From assembly GCA_947167995.1 (NCBI GenBank), contig CAMVKS010000031.1:1-32493 (forward strand): a stretch of 32,493 bases of DNA, read 5' to 3'. The DNA is from an uncultured Prevotellaceae bacterium (GTDB lineage Bacteria > Bacteroidota > Bacteroidia > Bacteroidales > Muribaculaceae). The notes beneath the pieces were generated by a model. It saw only the letters and a list, made by a program, of their open reading frames with translations, was not told the origin of the DNA and did not search any database. Position 1 is the stretch's first letter; each line of letters begins with the position of its first letter. Below, piece after piece: positions 25,162 to 32,493 of the stretch. Position numbers and translations under genes: made by a program.

Positions 25162-26565
25162 ATGAAAACTCTTAGATATCTGTTTATCGCCACCCTGCTG
25201 GTGTGTGGCTACATGAGTGTTCAAGCACAAGATCCTGTGCCATACATCGGTGTGGACAAAATGCCTCACATCCTCAACTGTCTCCCACCTCCTCCCGACA
25301 CTGCCAGCGAGATGTTCCAGCACGACATCAACCGTTTCTACTGGGGCAAAGAACAACGCCTGAACCCCGAACGTGCCGCCATAGCACGCAACGATGCTGT
25401 GTGGGGTTACGGCCATGTGCTCAACATCTTCAGCGAGCCTTTCGGGCTTCACATCTCTCAAGAAGAGACTCCCGAGATTTGGGAGCTCATGCTGCGTGGC
25501 ATCAACACGGTGACACAAATACGCACCGAGCCCAAGAAGCACTACATGCGCCAACGTCCGTTCATGTACTTCCATGAACACCTGCTCACCTACGACGCCG
25601 AGGAAGATGAGGCAGCTTTGTCAAAGGACGGCTCCTATCCCTCGGGACACACCGCCACAGCCTGGGCCACAGCATTGATACTTGCCGAGCTGAACCCCGC
25701 CAGCGCCGATGCCCTCTTCAAGCGAGCCTATGAATACAGTGAGAGCCGTGTGATAGTGGGAGCCCACTGGCAGAGCGACATCGAGGCGGGACGCTTAGTG
25801 GCAGCCATTGGTTACTCACAGCTTCACAACAGCCCTGAGTACTGCGAGCAGATGGCACGAGCCAAGGCCGAGTTCAACCGCCTGAGCGGTGCGGCCGTAG
25901 GCACCGACGACAGCAGCGGTTTTGTGCGCATCACCGATGTGGTCCCCGATGCCATCCTCGAGATTCGCTATTTCGGCACCTATAACTTCGTGGGCGAGCG
26001 CATTGACGGATATTTTGCTCCTATTGCGATGCTCACTCGCGAGGCAGCCACTGCCCTCAAGGCGGTGAGCGACGACCTCAAGGCTCAAGGCTACCGCCTC
26101 AAGATTTTTGACGCCTATCGTCCACAACGTGCCGTCGACCACTTCATGCGCTGGGCACAAAACCTCGACGCAACTCAGATGAAACAGTATTTCTACCCCG
26201 ACCTCAACAAAGACGTGCTCATCCCCGACTATATAGCTCGCAAGAGCGGCCACACTCGTGGTTCGACGGTCGACCTCACCCTCTTTGACATGCGCACCGA
26301 GAAAGAAGTTGACATGGGAGGCACCTTCGACTGGTTTGGACCTGAGAGCCATCCCGATTTTGGCGGCAACCCCGACACAGGCAAGTACACTGGCGGCAAG
26401 TCGCCCAAGGGACGCAAAATCACCAAACAGCAGTTTGAAAACCGCATGATTCTGCGTCGCGCCATGATGCGCCACGGATTCAAGCCCCTCGACACCGAGT
26501 GGTGGCATTTCACCCTCATCAACGAGCCTTATCCCAACACCTATTTCACCTTCCCGCTGAAGTAG
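25162..26565 (+). CDS. PAP2 acid phosphatase fused to VanX-type D-Ala-D-Ala dipeptidase
   Basis: This 467-residue exported protein joins two complete enzymes. Residues 1-22 are a signal peptide (MSVQA). Residues about 45-225 form a class A acid phosphatase (PAP2) with all three motifs: K125-x6-R132-P133, P160-S-G-H163, and S195-R196-x5-H202-x3-D206. Residues about 253-467 form a VanX/M15 D-alanyl-D-alanine dipeptidase: R319 in AYRP, zinc ligands H364 and D371 in SGHTRGSTVD, catalytic E446 and ligand H449 in EWWH. Both would act in the periplasm, one removing phosphate and the other splitting D-Ala-D-Ala. No transmembrane helices are seen in the PAP2 half, so it is the soluble type. A joint role in recycling cell-wall fragments is an inference. 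No promoter was found between the mdh terminator and the ATG. Confidence 0.94.
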   Translation: MKTLRYLFIATLLVCGYMSVQAQDPVPYIGVDKMPHILNCLPPPPDTASEMFQHDINRFYWGKEQRLNPERAAIARNDAVWGYGHVLNIFSEPFGLHISQEETPEIWELMLRGINTVTQIRTEPKKHYMRQRPFMYFHEHLLTYDAEEDEAALSKDGSYPSGHTATAWATALILAELNPASADALFKRAYEYSESRVIVGAHWQSDIEAGRLVAAIGYSQLHNSPEYCEQMARAKAEFNRLSGAAVGTDDSSGFVRITDVVPDAILEIRYFGTYNFVGERIDGYFAPIAMLTREAATALKAVSDDLKAQGYRLKIFDAYRPQRAVDHFMRWAQNLDATQMKQYFYPDLNKDVLIPDYIARKSGHTRGSTVDLTLFDMRTEKEVDMGGTFDWFGPESHPDFGGNPDTGKYTGGKSPKGRKITKQQFENRMILRRAMMRHGFKPLDTEWWHFTLINEPYPNTYFTFPLK

Positions 26566-26584
26566 GCAACGACAGTATGACAAA

Positions 26585-26626
26585 ACAAACGCTATCGCCA
26601 GGGACTTTCCTTGTGATAGCGTTTGT
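26585..26626. terminator. Bidirectional terminator between convergent genes
   Basis: ACAAACGCTATC (26585-26596) pairs exactly with GATAGCGTTTGT (26615-26626) around an 18-base loop. It lies between the PAP2-VanX gene and the end of the aldolase gene. Confidence 0.8.
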
Positions 26627-26668
26627 GTTATATCTTGCAACAAGAAGAATAGTCTCCTTGCTTTCTAT

Positions 26669-27694
26669 TTAGAAGAATCGTGCGAGGGTGTCGATGTGGT
26701 CGATGGGAGTTGCCCAGCTGGTGGCGAAGCGAGTGATGAATCGTCCGTCGGGGAGCTTGTCCCACACCTCGAAGGCTATCAGGCCTTCCATAGCATCCAT
26801 CTGGTCCTGGGTGAGGATTGGAAACTGCTGGTTGGTGGGCGAGTCGATATAGAATTCTATTCCCTTGCTCTCAAACATGCGCTTGAGCTCCATCGCCATG
26901 TCGATGGCATGCTGGGCGATGTTGAAGTAGAGGTTGTTGGTGAACAAGGTGTCGAACTGGATTCCCAGCAGCCTGCCCTTGGCAAGCAAGGCGCCATGCT
27001 GCTTGACGATGGTGAAAAACTGCCGCGGAGCGTTGCCTTTGGGGAAGACCACAGCTTCTCCACACAGGGCACCGACCTTGGTGCCGCCAATGTAGAACAC
27101 ATCGCACAGCTGCGCCAATGTCTTCAAGTCGACATCGCAGGCGGGGCTGGCAAGACCGTAGCCCAAGCGCGCACCGTCGATAAAAAGCGGTATTTTATAT
27201 TCCTCACATATTGCCTTGATGGCTTTCAACTCATCGAGGCTGTAGATGGTGCCATATTCTGTTGGGAACGAGATATATACCATACCAGGATATACCATGT
27301 GGGGCCAAGTAGGGTCGCCGTGAAAGTGAGCCAAATACTCACGCAGCTCGGCAGGATCCATCTTGCCAAGGTGATTGGGCAAGGTGATGACTTTGTGACC
27401 GCTGAACTCCACTGCCCCACTCTCGTGGACGGCGATGTGACCGGTGTCGACGGCAATGACGCCCTCGTAGCGACGCAGCATGGCATCGATGACGGTGCTG
27501 TTGGTCTGCGTGCCTCCCACAAGGAAGAACACGTCGGCATCGGGGCAACCGGTGGCCTGACGAATCCTGGTGCGCGCATTCTCGCAGAAGGGGTCTTCGC
27601 CGTAGCCCTCAACCTGGGTCATATTGGTTTCTATCAATCGGTTCAAAATCGCAGGGTGCGCTCCCTCAATGTAGTCACAAGTAAATGAAATCAT
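26669..27694 (-). CDS. Threonine aldolase family PLP enzyme
   Basis: Family members split L-threonine or related beta-hydroxy amino acids into glycine and an aldehyde using pyridoxal phosphate, in the cytoplasm. This one has 341 residues, the usual length. GGTQTNSTVI (60-69) is the phosphate-binding Gly-rich turn, H86/H90 lie near the stacking position, D173 and R176 in FIDGARLGYG contact the cofactor, and K206 in YIGGTKVGALCGE is the Schiff-base lysine. Substrate stereochemistry cannot be read from the sequence. It is divergent from engB, with a -7 box at 27745-27752 and a triplicated 14-bp repeat in its leader. Confidence 0.93.
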   Translation of the reverse strand: MISFTCDYIEGAHPAILNRLIETNMTQVEGYGEDPFCENARTRIRQATGCPDADVFFLVGGTQTNSTVIDAMLRRYEGVIAVDTGHIAVHESGAVEFSGHKVITLPNHLGKMDPAELREYLAHFHGDPTWPHMVYPGMVYISFPTEYGTIYSLDELKAIKAICEEYKIPLFIDGARLGYGLASPACDVDLKTLAQLCDVFYIGGTKVGALCGEAVVFPKGNAPRQFFTIVKQHGALLAKGRLLGIQFDTLFTNNLYFNIAQHAIDMAMELKRMFESKGIEFYIDSPTNQQFPILTQDQMDAMEGLIAFEVWDKLPDGRFITRFATSWATPIDHIDTLARFF

Positions 27695-27698
27695 ATTT

Positions 27699-27740
27699 AA
27701 GTGTTAAGTAGTAAGTGTTAAGTAGAAAGTGTTAAGTTAG
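27699..27740. repeat. 14-bp direct repeat, three copies
   Basis: AAGTGTTAAGTAGT, AAGTGTTAAGTAGA and AAGTGTTAAGTTAG follow head to tail. They lie in the short leader of the aldolase transcript, just before its ATG at 27694. The core word also occurs at 11435-11448. Confidence 0.92.
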
Positions 27741-27744
27741 AGGG

Positions 27745-27752
27745 CAAAGGTA
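27745..27752 (-). promoter_or_regulatory. -7 box of the threonine aldolase family gene
   Basis: On the minus strand this reads TACCTTTG. A TTTG lies 24 bp upstream, slightly too far for the usual 19-21. The transcript start near 27738 would place the 14-bp repeats in the leader. Confidence 0.55.
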
Positions 27753-27796
27753 CAAACTATTTTGCTCGTCGTTACACAAAAAACCATTTTTTTCAC

Positions 27797-27804
27797 TACC
27801 TTTG
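27797..27804 (+). promoter_or_regulatory. -7 box of engB
   Basis: TACCTTTG matches TAnnTTTG; no good -33 box. Transcription would start near 27811, which excludes the TTG at 27812 as start codon and supports the ATG at 27821. Together with 27745-27752 it forms a compact divergent promoter. Confidence 0.6.
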
Positions 27805-27820
27805 TAAAAAATTGGAAAAA

Positions 27821-28423
27821 ATGAAGATAAAGACAGCGAAATTTGAGATAAGTAACACCGACTACACTAAGTGCCCGGCGGGAAACAAGCCGGAGTATGC
27901 TTTTATAGGCCGGTCTAATGTAGGCAAGTCATCGCTCATCAACATGCTCACTGGGCATAAAGGGCTTGCCAAGACCTCGTCGACACCAGGCAAAACCCTG
28001 CTCATCAACCATTTCTTGATTAATGGCGAATGGTATATCGTCGACTTGCCAGGCTACGGCTATGCACGACGCAGCAAGGATGCACGCGAGAAACTGAAGA
28101 AGATTATCGAGGACTATGTACTCGAGCGCGAGCAGATGACCAACCTTTTTGTGCTCATCGACAGTCGCTTGAAGCCGCAACAAATCGACGTGGAATTCAT
28201 GGAATGGCTGGGCGAGAATGGCGTGCCGTTCAGTATCGTATTCACCAAGCTCGACAAACTGGGGAAAGTGGCGGGAGCTCAAGCTATAGCTGCCTACAAG
28301 CGCTTCTTGCACAAAACTTGGGAAGAACTGCCACCAGTGTTCATCACCTCGAGCGAGGACGGACGCGGACGCGACGACATTCTCGACTATATAGAACAAA
28401 TCAACAACGAGTTGGCTCAATGA
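27821..28423 (+). CDS. engB: Ribosome-biogenesis GTPase EngB (YihA/YsxC)
   Basis: EngB is an essential GTPase that helps assemble the large ribosomal subunit. With the ATG at 27821 it has 200 residues, the usual length. The G motifs are G1 GRSNVGKS (30-37), G2 with T55 in TSSTPGKT, G3 DLPGYG (75-80), G4 TKLD (142-145) and G5 TSSE (176-179). An upstream in-frame TTG at 27812 would add three residues but falls at the predicted transcript start. The stop codon overlaps the start of the next gene in ATGA. Confidence 0.97.
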   Translation: MKIKTAKFEISNTDYTKCPAGNKPEYAFIGRSNVGKSSLINMLTGHKGLAKTSSTPGKTLLINHFLINGEWYIVDLPGYGYARRSKDAREKLKKIIEDYVLEREQMTNLFVLIDSRLKPQQIDVEFMEWLGENGVPFSIVFTKLDKLGKVAGAQAIAAYKRFLHKTWEELPPVFITSSEDGRGRDDILDYIEQINNELAQ

Positions 28424-29577
28424 GACGTGTTGCATTAATTCTCACAACGTTATGCTTAGTGGCCATTGTCGCCATCGCCAAGCCATCAACAAGTGGCATC
28501 ACCAAGGTGCGCGACGTGGTGGTCTATAGCGACTCGATGTACTACTCGGCATTCCCCTCGGTGGTGAAACTCGACGACGGTCGCTTGATGGTGGCCTTCC
28601 GCCGTGCTCCCAACCACCAGATGATGGGCTTTGACCGATACAGCCACATCGACCTCAACAGCCAGCTCGTGAGCGTGACATCGAGCGACGGCGGCAACAC
28701 TTGGACAACCGAGCCACGGCTCATGTTTGCCCATCCATACGGAGGTTCACAGGATCCTTGCATGATAAAGCTCAACAATGGCGACATACTGTGCACCAGC
28801 TACTTGTGGGTGCAGTTAGGCAAGAACCTGCTCGAGGAATACAAGGACCGAGTTGTGGGCGACGGCAACTACACCTTCGCCGGTGGCTACTTGATCCGCT
28901 CTACCGACGACGGAAAAACCTGGGAAGGTCCCATCGACCCAGGCTCTCCCCTGCCAGTGGAGAATCGCACCACGATGCTCGGCAAGATGCCACTCTACAA
29001 CCGCGGCGCACTGTGCCAAGCTCAAGACGGAACCGTCTATTGGGCTGTGGCGTGCGACAACCCTCAGGGTGGTTTCTCGGTCTATCTCGTTGAGTCGAAA
29101 GACAATGGCAACACTTGGCAATATCGCTCAACCATTGCCGACGACCCTAAAATCAGTTTCAACGAGACTTCGATTATCCAGACTCGACGTGGCGACTTGG
29201 TGGCATTCATGCGCAGCTTCGACCTCGACGACCATGCCTGTATTGCCCGCTCCACCGACGGTGGCAAGTCGTTCCAATGGAGCGATATGGGATTCCAGGG
29301 ACACCCGCTCAACGCTCTCGAACTGCCCGACGGCCGATGGCTGCTCACCTACGGCTACCGCCATGAGCCTTACGGCATCAGGGCACGCATCATGGACCCT
29401 GACTGCCTCGCATGGAGCGAAGAGATAGTGCTGCGCAATGACGGTGGCAGCACCGACCTTGGCTACTCGTGGCCCGTGCTCATCGACGACCACCATGTGC
29501 TGGTGACCTATTACTTCAACTATGATGGCGCTCACGGCACACGCGGCATTGAGGGCACAATTCTGGAGATTAAATAA
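28420..29577 (+). CDS. Exported Asp-box (BNR) sialidase-like protein
   Basis: This 385-residue exported protein starts at the ATG that overlaps the engB stop. The signal peptide is about residues 1-20 (AIVAIA). Four Asp-boxes mark a six-bladed propeller: SSDGGNTW 88-95, STDDGKTW 161-168, SKDNGNTW 226-233 and STDGGKSF 278-285. Candidate active-site residues are R61-R62 in VAFRRAP, the QDP loop at 111-113, E249 in FNETSI and the Arg in GIRARIM, but I cannot align a full Arg triad, so true sialidase activity is not assured. An open frame runs 130 codons further upstream inside engB in another frame; it lacks a signal and is rejected. Expression depends on the engB transcript. Confidence 0.88.
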   Translation: MRRVALILTTLCLVAIVAIAKPSTSGITKVRDVVVYSDSMYYSAFPSVVKLDDGRLMVAFRRAPNHQMMGFDRYSHIDLNSQLVSVTSSDGGNTWTTEPRLMFAHPYGGSQDPCMIKLNNGDILCTSYLWVQLGKNLLEEYKDRVVGDGNYTFAGGYLIRSTDDGKTWEGPIDPGSPLPVENRTTMLGKMPLYNRGALCQAQDGTVYWAVACDNPQGGFSVYLVESKDNGNTWQYRSTIADDPKISFNETSIIQTRRGDLVAFMRSFDLDDHACIARSTDGGKSFQWSDMGFQGHPLNALELPDGRWLLTYGYRHEPYGIRARIMDPDCLAWSEEIVLRNDGGSTDLGYSWPVLIDDHHVLVTYYFNYDGAHGTRGIEGTILEIK

Positions 29578-29616
29578 CGTGAGTTCTATGAATTTACTAT
29601 TTGATAATCATTGCGT

Positions 29617-29742
29617 TAGCAGCTCCCCCTCTAAGATAGAGGGGGTTGGGGGGAGTATGATAGTCTCAAGGTATTACAATTTCGCTATTATCATACCCCT
29701 CAGTCACTTCGTGACAGCTCCCCTATCTTAGGGGAGCAGCTG
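29617..29742. repeat. Palindromic mini-element with nested hairpins
   Basis: This 126-bp stretch folds back on itself. The outer hairpins are CCCCCTCTA/TAGAGGGGG (29625-29645, loop AGA) and GCTCCCCTA/TAGGGGAGC (29717-29737, loop TCT). Inner arms GTATGATA (29655-29662) and TATCATAC (29689-29696) pair, and GTCAC-TTC-GTGAC (29703-29715) is a further hairpin. No gene is inside. It looks like a REP- or MITE-type dispersed repeat that inserted after the sialidase-like gene. Confidence 0.8.
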
Positions 29743-29806
29743 AAACACAGTAATTTATTTTCTTTGAACTCACTTTAAATAATTCTTTTTGTCATAACCC
29801 GATATT

Positions 29807-30352
29807 ATGAACTACCAGCAAAGCATATTTCTGAAACGGCGCAGTTGCAGGAAGTTTACCGACGAACAGATTGACCCTAATCAGGTGAAAGCCATTGTTG
29901 AAGCGGGATTACTTGCGCCCACGAGCATGAACCGCCGGCCTTGCCAGTTCACACTCGTCGACGACAAAGAACTGCTTGAAAAACTCTCGCAGTGCAAGCC
30001 ACATGGCGCCGACCTGATAGCTGGATGCGCCCTCGCCGTGGTGGTGAGCGCCAATCCCAGCGTGAGCGACGTGTGGGTCGAGGATGCGTCCATCGCTTCG
30101 AGCTATATTCAGCTGCAAGCCGAGTCGTTAGGGTTGGGCACTTGCTGGGTGCAGGTGCGCAACCGCATGCACGACAACGAGAACACCTCCAGCGAGTGGG
30201 TGAAAGACCTGCTCGACATGGACGGCGCCGAGCATGTGGTGAGCATCATCGCCATTGGTCACAAGGATGCACCGCGGCCTCAGGCAAGTCTTGACCAGCT
30301 GCAATGGGAAAAAGTCCACATCGGTAATTGGAAGGAGGAACAACAGTCATGA
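29807..30352 (+). CDS. Nitroreductase family protein
   Basis: These are FMN-dependent oxidoreductases of the cytoplasm acting on nitro compounds, quinones or similar acceptors with NAD(P)H. The 181 residues include the FMN-phosphate binding RRSCRKF (11-17), LLAPTSMNRRPCQF (35-48), the central SIASSYIQLQAESLGLGTCWVQ helix/strand region, and a late IIAIGHKDAPRP loop. It is the shorter two-layer type with no ferredoxin domain. The physiological substrate is unknown. A one-mismatch -7 box (TCTTTTTG, 29784-29791) is the only promoter candidate. The stop overlaps the next start in ATGA. Confidence 0.92.
   Translation: MNYQQSIFLKRRSCRKFTDEQIDPNQVKAIVEAGLLAPTSMNRRPCQFTLVDDKELLEKLSQCKPHGADLIAGCALAVVVSANPSVSDVWVEDASIASSYIQLQAESLGLGTCWVQVRNRMHDNENTSSEWVKDLLDMDGAEHVVSIIAIGHKDAPRPQASLDQLQWEKVHIGNWKEEQQS
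30332..30338 (+). promoter_or_regulatory. Shine-Dalgarno deciding the DUF2520 gene start
   Basis: AAGGAGG lies inside the end of the nitroreductase gene, 10 bases before the ATG at 30349. It supports this start over the in-frame ATG at 30328. Confidence 0.75.
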
Positions 30353-31107
30353 AAAAACGTGTAGTAATTCTGGGCTCGGGCAATGTGGCAACAAGCATCG
30401 CATTGGCCCTCAACGACAAATGCGAGATGGTGCAAATCTACAGCCGCACCCTTGCCAATGCCCAGGAGCTTGCCCGGAAGGTGGGCTGCCAGGCCATCAG
30501 CGACCTGAGAAATGTTGCACCCGACGCCGACGTCTATATCATTTCGGTCAAGGATGATGCCATAACAAGCGTGGTGGATGCCGTGCCCGACAATGGAGCC
30601 CTGTGGCTCCACACATCGGGGTCAACACCCATCGAGGTGTTTAGAGAGAAACGCTCTCGCTATGGCGTGCTTTACCCCATGCAGTCGTTCTCGAAGAGCC
30701 ACCCTGCACGCATGAGCGAGGTGCACATCTTCATCGAGGGAAGCGACAGCAAGATTAATCATGAAATCAACGATATAGCATCGCTGATGACCTGTAATGT
30801 GCATCAGGCAACAAGTGCCGAACGCGAAAAGCTGCACATCGCAGCGGTCTTTGCCTGCAACTTTGCCAACCACATGTTCACCCTCTCGAGCGAGGTGCTC
30901 GAAGAGGCTGGTATCCCATTTGATGCCATGATACCACTCATCAAAACCACTGTCGCCAAACTCGACAGCATGACACCGCAAGAATCGCAGACCGGTCCCG
31001 CCGCCCGTGGAGACCAGAAAATCATCGACAAGCACCTTGCCTCGCTCAATGGAGACAAACAAAAAATCTACAAACTGCTCTCACAAAGCATCATGAAAAG
31101 GAAATAG
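30349..31107 (+). CDS. Rossmann-like and DUF2520 domain protein
   Basis: The protein has 252 residues and is cytoplasmic. The N-terminal Rossmann domain has VVILGSGNVATSIA (5-18) as the dinucleotide loop, IYSRT near the end of the second strand, and VYIISVKDDAI in the middle. The C-terminal DUF2520 helical domain (about 125-250) has the family pattern VFACNFANHMFTLS and GPAARGDQKIIDKHL, close to 6-phosphogluconate-dehydrogenase-like C-domains. It is presumably an NAD(P)-dependent oxidoreductase; the substrate is unknown. In many Bacteroidetes it lies near HAD phosphatase genes, but here it is coupled to a nitroreductase. Confidence 0.92.
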   Translation: MKKRVVILGSGNVATSIALALNDKCEMVQIYSRTLANAQELARKVGCQAISDLRNVAPDADVYIISVKDDAITSVVDAVPDNGALWLHTSGSTPIEVFREKRSRYGVLYPMQSFSKSHPARMSEVHIFIEGSDSKINHEINDIASLMTCNVHQATSAEREKLHIAAVFACNFANHMFTLSSEVLEEAGIPFDAMIPLIKTTVAKLDSMTPQESQTGPAARGDQKIIDKHLASLNGDKQKIYKLLSQSIMKRK

Positions 31108-31150
31108 TCCGCCATCCTCACATCACCCCGACCCCAAAACAGCGCGAGCC

Positions 31151-31204
31151 TTCGCCGAAGACCTACGGCGAAATGTTGAAATTATTACACCATCGGTAAT
31201 AATT
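31151..31204. other. Two adjacent hairpins after the DUF2520 gene
   Basis: TTCGCCG/CGGCGAA (31151-31172) and AATTATTAC/GTAATAATT (31180-31204) are perfect stems. Neither has a T-run directly behind it, so a role as terminator or processing site is only possible. Confidence 0.55.
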
Positions 31205-31214
31205 ATTGACTTTT

Positions 31215-31258
31215 CTTGCATAATTCCCTCATTTTTCATAAATTTGCACCTAATTTTG
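31215..31258 (+). promoter_or_regulatory. Promoter(s) of the last, partial gene
   Basis: CTTG (31215-31218, TTG core of the -33 box), a 20-bp spacer and TAAATTTG (31239-31246) fit the consensus. A second -7 box, TAATTTTG (31251-31258), follows 12 bp further. The leader would be about 180-190 nt, long for this window. I found no recognisable riboswitch in it. Confidence 0.7.
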
Positions 31259-31444
31259 AAAAACAAACCAAATTTATACTAAAAACGCTTTAACTTTTTC
31301 AGAAGAATAAACCAAAACAGGTCAGCTGGTCGACGCAAGGTTTTTAAGATTTTATGGCCACTTTAATCGTATAACGACCTATTAGGGATAAACCATTCAA
31401 CACAAGACAAAAATTTTTATTTACTAATTTCATAAAGAACAAAA

Positions 31445-32493
31445 ATGAGAAAAATCCTAACATTTCTATTGCTCCTCGCCCTCGCTGTGCCTATGTGGGC
31501 AGGAGAGCAAACAATTCTCATCACGTCGAACGATGCCAGTGGTGTGTACTACACCTCTAAAGGCGGCGTTAAGATGGAGATGAGCGGAGGCATGAACAAT
31601 GAAGGATTCATGGTGCAGAGGCACTATGACCAAATTAATTTTAGATCTTTCAATTTTAAAATTAAAAAAATTGTTTTCCGCTGCTTGGACAACGCGGTAG
31701 AGGGCGACAACAACTCGTTCTATTGGGGCCCAACTACAATGTACATTGCCCCGAATACATCAGTGGGCAATGTGGTTGCCGGCACACTTACTACGCCATA
31801 TAACAACAGCACGTATATGGCTAAATGGGAAAGTTCTCCCACCTACCCCGATGGCTTGCCTATTGGCCAACAGCTTACTATCAAGTGCCAAGGCCATCCA
31901 GTTCGCTTTGCCTATATTGAGATTACGATAGACAAAGAGGATGGCGACATGTATGAACTTGTTACCAAAAGCGATCAAATTGTTACTGGCGATAAGACAT
32001 ATATGCTTGTGCATAGAAGACAATCGGGCGATACACAAGGAGATGCTTTGAGCAGCAATCAAGAAAACGAGTCAACCTCGGGAAATTTCGAGTCAACTAA
32101 AGTCGATCTCTTTAATAATGGTTTTTTGGCAAGAGCTACAGGCGATGTCATGTTCCTGAGATTCTCTACTGGTGGTTCATCAAACTACCCATATCGTATC
32201 ATTGCTGGTGGTGCCTACCTCAGAACAGAGTCAGCCGATGAAAGCTCTCCTACAAGTTTTGCCACAAAAAGGTTGACTCGAACGTCCAATATACCAAGCA
32301 ATAATGGATATGTCAATACTTCATTAGGCATTAACAACAGCACTACTGGAGGCACTAATGGTTTTGACTGGTATGCTATGTTAACCTATGAAGCCACTAC
32401 TGGTTATCGCATTCGCCATTACAATGGTAAAATGCAATTTAGGAATATTACATCTAATTCTACTCAAAATACAAATCTTGCATTACAGCGAGT
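31445..32493 (+). CDS. Exported protein, 3' end cut by the window
   Basis: The frame is open from the ATG at 31445 to the window end (349 codons). The signal peptide is about residues 1-19 (AVPMWA). The mature part is beta-rich: QTILITSNDASGVYYTSKGG, then FNFKIKKIVFRC, and FAYIEITID near residue 160. A segment at about 166-180 (YELVTKSDQIVTGDKTYMLV) resembles repeats in large Bacteroidales surface proteins. Codons become AT-rich after about 31,600 (many AAT, ACT, AAA), unlike the GC-rich genes before it, which hints at a later arrival or fast evolution. No enzyme motif is seen in the visible part. Confidence 0.85.
   Translation, partial: MRKILTFLLLLALAVPMWAGEQTILITSNDASGVYYTSKGGVKMEMSGGMNNEGFMVQRHYDQINFRSFNFKIKKIVFRCLDNAVEGDNNSFYWGPTTMYIAPNTSVGNVVAGTLTTPYNNSTYMAKWESSPTYPDGLPIGQQLTIKCQGHPVRFAYIEITIDKEDGDMYELVTKSDQIVTGDKTYMLVHRRQSGDTQGDALSSNQENESTSGNFESTKVDLFNNGFLARATGDVMFLRFSTGGSSNYPYRIIAGGAYLRTESADESSPTSFATKRLTRTSNIPSNNGYVNTSLGINNSTTGGTNGFDWYAMLTYEATTGYRIRHYNGKMQFRNITSNSTQNTNLALQR

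Noticed and set aside
25162-26565. Vancomycin resistance cluster
   Set aside because: There is a VanX-type domain but no VanH, VanA-type ligase or VanRS nearby; the fusion is more likely metabolic.
27812-27820. TTG start of engB
   Set aside because: It coincides with the predicted transcript start; the ATG at 27821 gives the usual length.
28030-28419. A 130-codon upstream extension of the sialidase-like frame
   Set aside because: It lies in another frame of engB, has no signal sequence at its start, and the ATG at 28420 gives a proper signal peptide and an ATGA overlap.
31253-31444. Riboswitch in the leader of the last gene
   Set aside because: I could not match the leader to any riboswitch class I know, and no terminator-antiterminator pair is visible.

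Overview
The window looks like chromosome of a gut-type member of the Bacteroidales, perhaps Muribaculaceae or Prevotellaceae; I cannot fix the genus. The evidence is a fused SecDF, a TonB-dependent receptor with a carboxypeptidase-like N-terminal domain, many lipoproteins, DUF2851, PCMD, DUF4876 and DUF6850 family proteins, a C-terminal tail like a type IX secretion signal, and Bacteroidetes-type promoters (TTTG, 19-21 bp, TAnnTTTG) in front of many genes. Shine-Dalgarno sequences are mostly absent.

Layout, left to right. 1-252 is a pyrimidine-rich tandem repeat. 332-5707 holds an Ig-like surface lipoprotein and secDF. 5708-6014 holds two terminators and a tRNA-Phe(GAA) on the minus strand. 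6140-8477 holds a DUF2851 protein and an exported PCMD protein. 8541-8772 holds a 10-bp tandem array and a duplicated promoter, followed by mutS and an exported histidine phosphatase (8799-12758). 12754-13492 holds a decayed copy of the 10-bp array, a long palindrome and an Hsp20 chaperone. 13621-15577 holds small envelope proteins: a lipoprotein, a DUF4359-like membrane protein and a YiiX-like cysteine hydrolase.

15649-23787 is a six-gene minus-strand operon and the most interesting locus. In transcription order it encodes a TonB-dependent receptor, a small lipoprotein, a DUF6850 beta-barrel, a DUF4876 lipoprotein, a secreted protein with a sorting-like tail, and a secreted dockerin plus SUMF1-like protein. 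Gaps are 3-34 bp or the genes overlap, and one good promoter lies in front. I read it as a SusD-less outer-membrane uptake or surface-assembly system with an unknown substrate.

24088-31107 holds malate dehydrogenase, a two-enzyme fusion (PAP2 acid phosphatase plus VanX-type D-Ala-D-Ala dipeptidase), a threonine-aldolase-family enzyme on the minus strand, the GTPase EngB coupled to an exported Asp-box sialidase-like protein, a palindromic mini-element, and a nitroreductase coupled to a Rossmann/DUF2520 protein. The window ends inside a long-leader, AT-richer gene for an exported protein (31445 onward). No rRNA, CRISPR array, integrase or transposase was seen.
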